Assembly (NCBI GenBank): GCA_013396635.1
Contig: WBMW01004965.1
Location: 1,901,295 to 1,965,294 of the forward strand
Direction of reading: 5' to 3'
Length of the DNA: 64,000 bases
DNA from: Penelope pileata
Lineage: Eukaryota > Chordata > Aves > Galliformes > Cracidae
Part shown: positions 22,311 through 33,400 of the stretch, piece after piece
Position numbering within the stretch: the first letter of the stretch is position 1
How the letters are laid out: each line of letters begins with the position of its first letter
Notes under the pieces: model-generated
Databases searched by the model: none
Seen by the model: the letters and a program-made list of their open reading frames with translations, nothing else
What the model was told of the DNA's origin: nothing
Made by a program: the position numbers and the translations under genes

Positions 22311-25300
22311 TTCTTCTTCTGGAGACACACTGAAATAACCAGAGAATTGTACTGCTTTGGAAGAGATGTTACCCATTGCAGCTCCCAAGGAAGGCTGCAG
22401 CTCATAGGGATATTGCTCAGGAGAAACCTAAATAATTGTTATTTGCATCCGATAGATGTACATCCCTGCAACACTAGAATACGTGTAAGGGCTTTTTAAT
22501 AAAGCAAGCAAAATGCCTTAAGAGTGTCCAAAAGAAAAAAGCAACATTTATCTGAGCTAAATTGTAATAGCTTTTTAGTATTCCTTACTGGGTAGGAAAC
22601 CGACCTTTTTGTTGTTTCTGTTTGGTGGGGTTTAGTTCAACACCTGGAGTTGAAAAGATCTTTCAGCTCTTTCATTGAGCTTGTTCTGAGCACTGAGCAG
22701 ACTTTTTTTCCACTGGCTATACCTTTGGCTACTGCTAACCAAAGAATGCTGTGTTGGGAAGATGGGTTTGTGTGTAAATTCTCCTTGATGGATTAAATCA
22801 CTGAAATCTGTCATATAACTCTCTTTTCTGCCTGTTTTTAGAGCATGCTAAACAGTCCCTAAAGATTGCAAATAAATACCCTGTGTCAAGGCCTTATCTT
22901 GAATGAACTTGACTTTTCTCCTTCACAAAAACTGCATACTGTACTGTCAGCTTTGAAAGGGATGACAGAAACCAGAATCCAAAATTACTACGGCTTGTGG
23001 CTATTTCAAGCCTCTTGCTGTCAGCTGAAGCTGAATTTCCTCATACTCTAATTAGAAATCTTAGCTGGCTGGAGGATGGGATAGCTTCACTGGAAGCCTT
23101 TGCAACGCACCTAAATAAGCAGATTTCATACCCTGCTGCTTTCCCCCTATAGAATCCTATGTTAGTTATTGCCCTAATATATAGGGGATGGAGGATTAGA
23201 GTGTCTCACCACAGCTGCAGAGGCAGGAAGCTGGACTGATACTGAAGGTTGATATTTGCTGGCCTCCTTGGAAGGACTGATTGCTCAGATTTGGGATTCA
23301 ATCTAGTTCACCATTTGTCGTTAGAGAAGATGGAGTAGGTTAGCATCCTTTGTTTGAAATTACTGTTGGTATTAAATACGCTGATTTAGAAACATGTTGT
23401 GATGTGGAATACAAAGGGTATTGGGAATCTCTGTACTTTTTGCCGTTTTTTTCCTCCAGACTTCTGTTTTACTCTTCAAAAAGGAATGTGAATTTTGCCA
23501 TGCAGAACCAGAAATGCTGATTCTGTGTTGGACAGATTTTGCCAAGCTTCATTTTTCTCACCCTCAGTCCAGGACTCATCCTTTCTAATAGCAGCCTCAG
23601 CTTGTATTATTTTCCAGTTTAAGTACTATGGGTGACTTCTTGTGATCCAGGATAGGTGCTCAGGTTCTGAAATTCATTGACCCTTTTGCAATATCTTGGT
23701 TTACTGGTCATACATACTTGTTCTATCCATACAATCCCTCTTTGTAGGTGGGGGCTAATTATGTGACTTTTAAAGGTTTATTAACCTTTGAAAACAATGT
23801 ACTGGATCAAACTACACGTACTGCTTTGTTTGTGCAAGGTTATTCATGCCTACATCCTGAGATACTGATGTGAAGATATACCTGGGCACACACAGGAGGT
23901 ACAGCAAGCTGCTGTAGCTCACTCAACAGCAAAGTCTGGGTGAATCACTGGTCTCCTGGGCATGATGGTCGTTTCTGCCAGATATGGTAAAGGGAATATC
24001 TGGCTGAATTGCACAACAGCTGGCCCGGTTACACTGGTGGTGCTGCAGGCATGCCCTTGAAAGCAGGACTTGGCATTGTGTGCTACCACCTCACCACACT
24101 GGCTCAGTGTGCTCTGGTTCTTGGCACTGAGTTTCTACTACTGTAAATAGGGTGGAATAATGCTGGGCAACAGATCTTTTATAACCCAGTAAACTTAGGA
24201 GGTGGAAAGGTCTTTAAATGGCTGATTTAACTTGTCTGGAACAGTTATGAAATTCTGCTTGGAGCCAGAGCAGGGTAAATAGACACCTAGTCTATTTTCC
24301 CCCTTCCCTGCCTTGTTCATTCATATTTCTGGGAGGGGGGAAACCCAGAATTCTTTCAGACTAAACAAAGCTCTTTGACCTCTTCCCCATCCCCCAGCTT
24401 TGGAACACCTCACCCCAATTTGGATGTGCAGTAATTCACAAAAGGTTCTCACACTGCCAAAATTGCACTCTACCCCACTCCCCAAATTCACTCAGCTCAT
24501 TTAGTACATTTTTTTGGCAAAGATAACCTGACTTCACGCTGTGGAGAATATTTGTTTCTTAATAGAACATGGAGCAGAAGTGGAATTGTGCTGCTTGTGT
24601 ATATTTTGCCTTCTCAAGATTAGCCCCAAGCAATTATCTGACTATGGCCTGTGCCAGAAAAACACAACAGAACAATTTTAGCAGTGCCAACGAAAACTCC
24701 AGAATGTGTTGCACTCAAGAGTGTAATTTTAGATTCTGTTTTCAAGTAGTATTTCTGTGACATCATTGACTTTAGGAAAAAATAATACCCTAGGGCTTGC
24801 TTTACAAACAGGATGGAGCTTTATGATTTGGCAGCTTTCTGTAGGCAGTGAGACAAATGTTCATCGCTTAAAACTTCAGTGTGACAACAGGCTTTGCTCC
24901 CTATCAGAAGTTAAAAGTAATAAGAAAAAAGTTAAAACTAATGTAGAAAGGGAGTTGGTAGGCACTCGTCTGCTGCCCTCAGGGCAGGGGTGCTCAGCTC
25001 ACCTCCGGGAGAGGCCGAGCTGTGTGAAGATTTGTTTTGGGAGTGAGAGCACTCCTGGTTAAATTCTTCCATGCGGTGTTGCCCCAGGCAAGATTTGGCC
25101 TTTCAGAAGTACAGTCCTCTCTCCTTGTGCTGCTTCTGCTCTGTAGTCACAGTAGGGCCGAACTCAAACCTGGTGTTAGGATGGGGAGGCTCCAGCTGCC
25201 TCCTGGAGCCCCACCATCTGGATGCAGCCCCTCTGGAGTCTGTTTGAGGGGTTTGGACACAGTGGTGACACTCCCAATGTGCCCAGCTCGGAGCTCTAAT

Positions 25301-28300
25301 GTCAGGAGATGTTTCCCATTTCTTTATTTCCCTTTTGGGGAGTTCCCTGTTGATTGTAGGACTGCAAGGGGCCCTGTGAAGCAGTCTGGTCCTTCTCCCC
25401 AGCCTGCGTGGGGTCATGGGCACTTGAAGGTTGCTTTGGAGGTTCCTTGGCAGACCTCCAAACTCGAGGTGCCGTAGTCTCTTCTATTCAGAAACTTTGT
25501 TCTCTCTGGTAGAAAGGGTTTTCTTCGTTCTAACTCACACTTCCCTTTCTGTAATTGTAAATCCATCACTTCTCTGTTCTGCACACAAACTGCAGACAGG
25601 AGAAGGATCTTCCAGCCTGCAGTTGGGCATTCTGCATTTGACCCTTATGGGACTTTCCTTAGAGTGAGCAGTCTGTGGTTTTTTTTGTCCTTCTTTGTAG
25701 GCAAATATTTTTAGAAATCTATCACAGTATCTGCATCAGATGTTCCTGGGCAAATCCAAAGTGAATTAAAGGGAATTTGTCGTCTGCATAAGCCCTTTTC
25801 ATTCTGCAAGGCTCTGTAGGCTCAGTGGATTCTTTCGGGTGTGTGCAACAACTTGTCTCCCCCTTCAGTGAGGGATTTCCTATGACAAAGCTGTGTTCTG
25901 GCTTTAGGGCGAACCACACTGCAACCTTTCCTTTGCTCTGTGCCCCCCAGCATACACAAGTGGAAAACTGATGGCGTTAACCAGGATGAGTCATTTGTGG
26001 CTTGAAGAAGTGATGACACCAGCTCTGTCAGCAGCTGCTTGATTCAGCATACTCTCAGGAATTCACCAACTTCGTCAAATTGGTCAGATTGCACACAAAT
26101 TTATTTCACAATCAGCTCCAGTGACTCGAGTGGGGCTGGTTCCAGGGTGCGTTGGTGCATCTGGCACAGCGTGCCTCCCATTGCTTGCCTGCAATCCTAT
26201 TGGGCAAGCTTGGGCGCAGCAAGTATCTCCTGAATGAGGAGCATTGTTTGCTGCAGTGGCCAGACACAGGCATCAGGTTGCTTCTGGGGTGTGTGAACTA
26301 ATAGCTCTGTTCCAGAAAAACACGTGAAACTCATGCTGATTGCCATGAAAGTGAACAATTTGCTGTGAGCGTGAAGAGGGAGGGGCTGTGTCATCCCCTG
26401 AATGTGTGCAATGTCCAAAAATCTTGGGCACTGTTGTAATATAAATAACAGATCCTCGCAGTCTCATCAGCTCATAGACTCCCTTGGGGAACTCTGCATT
26501 CTTCTGTAAATATGAGCTTTGTGGGAGAAGTCTGATGCTACGCGAGCATGTGAGAATTTCCTTCCCAGTTGGCATGAAAAGGCTATAAATCTGTGGAGAT
26601 GCAAACCCTTCCCCCTACCCATTCTTATAAAATTAATGGGTGTTCAGCTAAGCCAAAACAAAGAGTGGTTTCCCTCAGGCAAAGTTGTCTTCTTTTGCCT
26701 TTTCTTTTTTTATTTTTTAAAAGGCATTTTAACATACAGATAGGAAAAAAATGTTTAAATCCGTGTTTAATAATGCAATAAGTGTCCAGGGAAAAGGAGT
26801 TGTATATTCTGCTCTGCTTTGGGCTTTCAACTTTCTGAGAGTACAGGTTGAAAGACAAACAAGGGCTAATGCTAATGGAGATTAAGGGTGACCCTGGCCT
26901 GTGTGCTGATTTGCATGACCCTATGCGGATTGGTAGCGGGAGATGTTCAGGTTCCACCTGTCAGAGGGATCAGCTACCTTACTTTGTCTGCAAAGCTTGT
27001 CCTTCTCCTCATCTTCTATCTCCATGTTGTAGAGATGTTTTAAAGGGATGGTAGCAGACAGCTTGTAACAGTCACTGAATCCTTAATTCTCTTCTGTACC
27101 TCTAAAGCCCTTTCGCACAAAGTGGTGGCAAGCGCCAGCGTGGTGGTGTGGCTGTGCTGGTCAAATCCTCAAGAAGGCTGCTGGGCCAGTGAGGGAAAGA
27201 AGTCTTACTGGTCAGAAATTGGATGAGGCTGGTGGCCCTCAGAACAAAAAGCAGCTGAAGAACACTTTGTTTTTATCACTGCTTGGCATGCTCATCAGTG
27301 GTGGCTGTCTCCAGCTCTGGTAGCAATGCAAAGCCCACAAAGTATGACCCTTGCTGGGAGCTGGGATGTGAAATCCCTGTAGGCTCACATGGATGTTCAG
27401 GCGTTAGGCACTGGGAGCCATTTTCTATGGTGTGGGTTTGTGCTTAATATCACAAGGAATTGTTTTTCTAAAAAATCCCTGTTGTAGTTTTATTTGTTCT
27501 CGTTTTTAAATAGACTTGGAATTTCCAGGTCCAAGTGGATGATGGAAAGTGTTTTTGTTTCCTTAGTTTGGATACGTGAAGTAATGCCTTCCAGGGCTTC
27601 AAATAATGCTCAATAATTTACAGCAAAATAGAGGCACGGACAGTTTCCTAACAGCACTGAAGGCAGCTTTAGGGCAGGGGCAGCGTGCTGTGGGGAGGTG
27701 ATTGCCCCCAGAGGATGGAGGCACAGCTGCACTGTGCCTGGCGATGGCCCAGGGATGCGATTACCTCCCCATACAGAGCTCCCTGCACGCTTCGTTGCCT
27801 GGTGCGAATGGCTCTGCAGTGAGCGGGCTCCCTGAAGCACATCGTCTTGAGAGTGTTTGGGAACCTGAAGCAGCTTTTTGCTGTCTTGTGACCTGTATGG
27901 TGCCTGAGCTGTTTGATGTTGTCAAAACTGATTTTCAGAAATCCTGAGGCATCTGATGGTCTACCAAAGGGGAACAAGTACCGCAGGCTTGGTGGATGGA
28001 GCCTGCAGCTGCAGAGCCAGGCTGCCTCTAGGCATGGCCCGAGCAAGCAGTTGTTCATTTTGGCAAAATGGCTGGGACAGGAGAGGCTGTGATGCTGGGC
28101 CAGAAAGGCTGCTGGCTGGGTGAGAGGACAACACCGTGGGTGCTGCCCTGTTCTCTTGCCTTCTCCCTTTTCCCATGCTTGCAACAGAAGCCAGGCTATC
28201 ATGCCTCGAGCAACAGAACTCCATTCTCTTATATGGCTGCCCTTGAGCTATCTCAATTCAAAAATCCTCTCTAGGTACTGTGTGTGTGATTATTTTTTCC

Positions 28301-28390
28301 TTTCTCTCTCTCTGTCTAGATTTGATCTACAGCTTTTCTAAACGCAGCTCGCTGCTGGAAATAGTTGCTGAGAGCAATGTGATATGGCAA
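22311..28390. other. Unique noncoding stretch
   Basis: No gene is recognised. Frames of 146 codons (25037-25477, plus) and 177 codons (27669-28202, minus) lack domains and overlap frames on the opposite strand. A weak antisense CR1-like match is noted separately at 24196-24243. Confidence 0.55.
24196..24243 (-). mobile_element. Possible degraded CR1 3' end (antisense)
   Basis: GGAGGTGGAAAGGTCTTTAA, then a diverged stretch ending in TGTCTGGAAC, resembles the reverse complement of a CR1 3' end (GTTGGAAGGGACCTTAAAGA, then TCATCTAGTTCCA). Many substitutions separate the two and the match could be chance. Confidence 0.22.
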
Positions 28391-28393
28391 GGG

Positions 28394-28419
28394 TTTCTTT
28401 CTTTCTTTCTTNTTCAGGT

Positions 28420-28464
<45 letters not shown>
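28394..28464. repeat. TTTC repeat, one N, then 44 T
   Basis: A short TTTC microsatellite (28394-28411) is followed by N at 28412, TTCAGGTG, then 44 consecutive T (28421-28464). Read on the minus strand it is a 44-base A tail with GTTATGGC immediately before it. I saw no gene remnant before the tail, so it is listed as simple sequence, possibly from an old retroposition. Confidence 0.9.
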
Positions 28465-28466
<2 letters not shown>

Positions 28467-30300
28467 CATAACCTTCTGTACCCTGCTGTTGATAGAGTTT
28501 TGATGTGTTTGACTGGGAGTACGGAATTCTTCACCTTGAGGCACCAGTCCTGCTGGATCCCAAATGTGCTAATGCTCATTTACAGCAACGTCAACTGGCA
28601 CATTGCAAGTGAGCTTTTGATCCTCCAGGAAGGGCTTATCTGCTAAAGGACTGCAAGGGTGTTGGTGTCCCTAAGGGTTAGGCTCAGCATATGTTTGCAC
28701 AGGGAAAGGGCAAATGTCTGAAAGCGTTTTTCAGCATTTTCTTGGGTAGGTTATGAAGGGAGACAGTGTTATGTACTGCTTTCAGAATTAAAAAAATAAA
28801 AATAAACCCATAACCCAAATCCCAATTTAAAACCCAAGGTTCTTTGAGCCTGTTGCACATTTTCTTTTTAGCGAGTTCTGCTTTCTTGAACCTGAGAGAA
28901 GAAGCAAGAGGTAAAGCTGTCTGCCTAATTTTTCTTTTTTGTTATCCTCTTACAGTGAATTTTTGCTCTAGCCTGCAGACAGAGGGAAGAGCTGGGTGGG
29001 TGGTGATGAAACAATCATCACTTAAAACTATTTGCTGATAATGAGTCACTCTTCACGGAGTCCCAATCTGTTCTCCCTTCTGTCAAATACTCAGAGTACA
29101 GCAAATCTGCTTGCTTTGCTGCAGAATTTTCTGAAGGATGGACTCTAGCAGTAGGAATTGGTGAGAAAGAGGAAAGAATGAATGTGTTTGTGGGGGGAGA
29201 ATTAATCAAGAGGTGCCTCTTGGTGCCAAACCTGAGCATGAACCTCGTGGTAGCTCAGATGAGGAGTTGCAGGAGTTCTCCTCAGTCAGTAGGCTGCACA
29301 TTCTGGGACTGGCATAAGTTTCACTGAGTCCTCACTGCCTTTCTGCCTCAGCTGAAATTGGTGTTTAATGCAAAACATTTAGGCTGGGTGGCGAGACACA
29401 GGGCTTTCCCCTCCAGATGGATGCTGTCAAAGCTTCCCAAAGGGTAGAGTAGCCTCTTAATTCACCAAACTGCTCTGGCCAAGAGCCTGAGAAAGAAGAG
29501 CCTTACTGGTGAGTTGTTTCTGCACATTGCTTGTTGCAATGATGCTCCAAGCCTGACCTGTAGAGATGCACAATATACCCAGGAAAAAGTAAAATAAGGC
29601 TTGCATGATACCAGCAGGCAGCTATGCTTTGCCTTCTCTTGCAGTTCCAATTGCAACGATTTATAGTCAATATCTTGATAAATGCCATCTGTTGTGTTAA
29701 GTAATGTCTGGCTTGTGCTGTGCTAGGGTGGCTATGATGTCTTGCCTGATATGATTCCTGCAGTAATAGGCCAGTCCTGTAGATTTCAATGAAAACTCAA
29801 TTTTCTTGTAACAAGCTTTAATGGGAAGTTTATTGGAGTATTGATAACAGAAAAAGCAATAGATACGTGTCCAAGAGTTAATATATTGTAAGACATTACA
29901 GCATACATTGCATGTTTATCACTGTCAAATTCAATTAAGATTTTAATTATAAATTAAAAAAAAAAAGGTGGTCATTCAAACACAGGAACATGTATGCAAG
30001 GGAAGGGCTGAAAATAGGTGCTGAGCCAGACAGGGGACACAAGGCCCAAGGTCAGAAGGAGAATTCAGAGGCTGGCATTTAGTTCTACCCTCTACCATAA
30101 GCTCAGATGTTGGTTTTGTAGCCTCTCAAGTGACCTGGGGGCTGAGGACCCATACCGTGGGCTGAAATAACCCGGAGAAGGTCCCAGTGTGTGAGTGCAA
30201 CTTTGTTGGTGCCTGTGATACGCTGCTCTCCATCTGCCCAGCACAAATCCAGTGAAACCTTCCAGCAGCGTATTACTGCCTGTCAGTTTATCCTGATTGT
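28465..30300. other. Unique noncoding stretch
   Basis: No gene is recognised; frames are under 90 codons. It includes an 11-base A run at 29956-29966 and a possible old repeat fragment at 29766-29802. Confidence 0.5.
29766..29802. mobile_element. Possible ancient CR1/L3-like fragment
   Basis: ATAGGCCAGTCCTGTAGATT followed by TCAATGAAAACTCAA resembles the tail pattern GGGCCAGATCCTG, TGACTTCAATGGGAACT of old CR1/L3-type repeats. The match is short and diverged, so it is low confidence. Confidence 0.3.
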
Positions 30301-30321
30301 ACTCTGCTGCCTCGAACACAA

Positions 30322-31159
30322 TAATCCTTCTTGCAGATCAGATATGCAGTAATCCTCCTTTACAAGTGAGAGCACAATGGGCCTCTGCCGTCAGACATGA
30401 TGTAATCCTGCTGCATCAGATAGGGCACTTCTTTCCTACATCACGTGAAATTCTCTCCTCTGTCCTTTTGCACCAGCTTGCAGCCCCTTTCTATAGGATC
30501 CCTTTCACATCCCTGCAATGTGGTTCTCCTCTGGGCTGAAAGCAATAAAGCCCCTTACTGCTATATTGTATGTCCTTAGGAACAGTAGCAATGGGCAAAG
30601 GGAAACCTCTCCTTGGTATGTGATGTGCTCTTTGGAGTAGAGGCCCTTTCTGTTTTGATTGTGCAAGACTCAACACAGTCTGGAGACGAGAAACCTTGGG
30701 TGTTGCTTGAGTATGAAGAAAAGCTGACTGCAGTCCCTCTTGCTTGTAATTCCCCATGGAGCTGAGGCTGCGCAGACCATTTCCATGTCCTGAAGCTTGT
30801 TTCTGAGCTGTGCAGAGAACAGGTGTGCAGCCTGCTCGCACTGGATGCTGCGTGAGTGTTGGCTGCATGGTGCTCAACAGCTGCCAGCTCTCCCAGCTGT
30901 GCTCCGCTCCTCCTGGTAGCTCAGGTGTGCTTGCCTGATCTTGCAGAGACTGTTGTTTTGTAATCCTTCTGCTGGGGATGATACAGGAGAGCTGTCTTTG
31001 CACGTATGTTCTCTGTAACCTTTCTGTAATCCTTCTTGTGGATCCTGAGCACTGTAAATCCTCTTCCCTTTAAGTACAGACTGCTGGCTTCTTTGCTGAG
31101 GAAGGGAGAAGGTGCTGTCATATGGAAGGAAAGCATGTATCCTATCGGTCTCCTAATCC
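30322..31159 (+). promoter_or_regulatory. Cluster of six TAATCC motifs, same strand
   Basis: TAATCC starts at 30322, 30350, 30403, 30961, 31027 and 31154, all on the plus strand. I saw no GGATTA in the interval. TAATCC is the core site of K50 homeodomain factors of the OTX, CRX, PITX and GSC type. Roughly 0.2 copies per strand would be expected by chance in 840 bases. Two of the sites sit in a locally duplicated context ending in ATCAGATA. Enhancer function is inferred. Confidence 0.3.
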
Positions 31160-31199
31160 TCCAGTCTGTTAGAAAGCAGCTACATATCCTGCCTGATTG

Positions 31200-32540
31200 A
31201 ATACCTGCCTCGTAATTCAATCTAGGGGTTCCGCTGCCATTCATAAATAGATTACATTGCTCTGCTGCGGCGTGCTGCGGGGCAGGCGGCTTGATTGAAT
31301 GGTGGGTCCATTCAATCCAGGCAACACAGGATGCTGTGTTGGTTTTGTTGTTTTTTTTTTTTTTCCCTCTCTCTGCCTCTGTTATAGGGAACTGAAGGAA
31401 CTGAGCAAGAAGATAGTTGTGGTGCTGTAGAGCAGGGGCTGCCAACAACCTCTTGGAGATGCATCCCTGAATATTCCCTTGGCTCAGAGCCACATAATGC
31501 ATTCTGCATCAGTCAAGAGCTGGGGGATGAAGGTGTTCCTGGGATAGCTGGTAGGTGGGAGACAGCAGTGGTTGCTCAGCGATGCCCTGGCTCCACTGTG
31601 TGAGTGGATTACTGTGGCTTTGCAGCTCCAGTGGTGACAGCAGAGCAGCTGGCAGCCTGACAGCCACTGAGTCAGCACCTCCGTGCTGCTGTGGTGCCTC
31701 GCAGCCTGCGCCAGGCTCCAGGGGAGCCTTGCAGAGTGGTCCTTCGAAAGGTAATTGCATTTAGGGGATGCTGCTAGAAATCTGGATGATGATGATGAGG
31801 TGGATGCTGTCTCTGTTTTTAATTTGTCCTGTTAACTATGAGTTTGGTGACAGTACAGTACTGACCTTCTGCTTCTACAGAAACGACAGCTCAGTGGAAC
31901 ATGGCTCAACTCTTGTACTTCTTTTGTCTTTGTCATCCAGCGCAGTATCTGTCAGCACTGACTGGCACTTGCTCAGTAACATCAGTGCAAGCTTTCTGGG
32001 CTTGGTGGGACAGAGGATGACAAATGTGGGTGTCTCACACATGGAAGACCTCCACTTCAGATAGCCCCTTGCCGGTAAGGACTGAGATCAAATGATCTGA
32101 GCCTGCAAAGTGTGTCTGTCTATCTAGCCTGAGAATGAGTCTGTAGCCCAGAGCCGGTAGGAAATAGTCAAAAAACAAAGCAACATCTCTATTTTGCCAG
32201 GATCAGAACCATGAAGTGGTGTTTGCTGGTGTGCTCCTTGCTCATTTTGGGGACCTCAAGCTGTTCTAGGCTCAGTGGAGGTGGGGACTGAACAGGGGAA
32301 GTTGGTGGTGCAGTGCTTCATCCTCCTGTGTTCGTTCCTCTTGGCTCTTGAGTGGGAGATGCTCTTGATGAGAAGCTTGGTGACCCCTTCCTAGGAAAAT
32401 TCTTCCTAGGCACTTTTTTAAGCAGAGTGAACTGATCTTTCTGCAGTGCCATTTTTCTCCTGCTTTTTTTATGTTCATTAAATGCTATATAAGATACATA
32501 TTCACATGGAGGCTCTAAAATAAATTATTGTTGCAGAAGT
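31200..32540. other. Unique noncoding stretch
   Basis: A 14-base T run lies at 31351-31364. Overlapping frames of 193 codons (30921-31502, minus) and others on both strands have no recognisable domain. No gene or element is supported. Confidence 0.5.
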
Positions 32541-32559
32541 ACCTCTTAAAACTTGTCAG

Positions 32560-32850
32560 CTGTGGGTTTTTTCCCCAGTACCTTTGCCTCTCAGGGCTAT
32601 AAATGGCTCCTAAAGCAGGGGAAAACCATTATTAATTACACTGCCTAATGAACTCATTTGGCTTTTTGCCCAGCTTCCAAAAACAGCACTAGCACCAGGC
32701 TGGATACTGTTGTCTCACTGTAATTATGTTTATATGGAAAGTTAATTTTTGTTTTCATAAATTGATTTGAGGCTTCTGGAAGCTATTTGGAGATAATTAA
32801 CTTTGCCCACACAGCCCTATATAAGGGCATTTGTTTACAAGGTAGAGCTT
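32560..32850. promoter_or_regulatory. Regulatory-looking block with TATA/CArG-like site
   Basis: AT-rich motifs are clustered here: TATTAATTACA near 32630, TGTAATTATG near 32720, GATAATTAAC near 32792, and CCTATATAAGG at 32816-32826. The last resembles both a TATA box and an SRF/MEF2-type site. The block could be an enhancer or a tissue-specific promoter, but no transcript start or coding exon is recognised downstream. Confidence 0.25.
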
Positions 32851-33350
32851 GGTGCTGGAGCATGGGGGTACGTTCCTGGGTTCATCTGGAACTATTCAGT
32901 TAGCGGCTCTGGGCAGCTGTTTCCAGATTAGATTCTCTCTTTGCGGACAGCAATAGCAAGCAAACAACAGAGCTTTGGGGTTTTGCAGACTGGTAACAAC
33001 CCTCTGGGATGACACACAGTCCCAAGCCACAATCCAAATAATTCAACTACTGCAGAAGTTTGTGCTAGAATCACAAACTCCATTGATATGAACAATAAAT
33101 GTGAGAGTCCCAAATGGAAAAGGCCTGCAAGGACATGAGGCCAGGCCTCTGCAAATAAGTAGCTCTTATGGCAAAAGCACTTCCCATATATCTTTCATAA
33201 AGGTGGGGATGGAGAACAAGCAGCAGAAAGGCAAGGTGATTTAGTGGGACCTTCACCAGCAGGAGACACGATGCAATATTGCAGAACTGACTTATTTGTT
33301 CAGTCATAGGCATGCGTCTGCGGGTTCCTGGCCCCTGCACTGAACTCTGC

Positions 33351-33400
33351 TTTCAAATCAATTCATTAATGAGCTAATTAATTATGCATGGAGATCCATT
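33351..33400. promoter_or_regulatory. Dense TAAT homeodomain-motif block
   Basis: Within about 50 bases there are ATTCATTAATGAGC, then TAATTAATTATGCATG, giving several overlapping TAAT cores and a TATGCAT POU-like site. Such density is common in developmental enhancers. Conservation is unknown. Confidence 0.3.

Noticed and set aside
27669..28202. 177-codon minus-strand frame
   Set aside because: No recognisable domain; other frames cover the same interval on both strands.
30921..31502. 193-codon minus-strand frame
   Set aside because: It contains a lysine/asparagine run from a poly(T) tract and no domain, and is best explained as chance.
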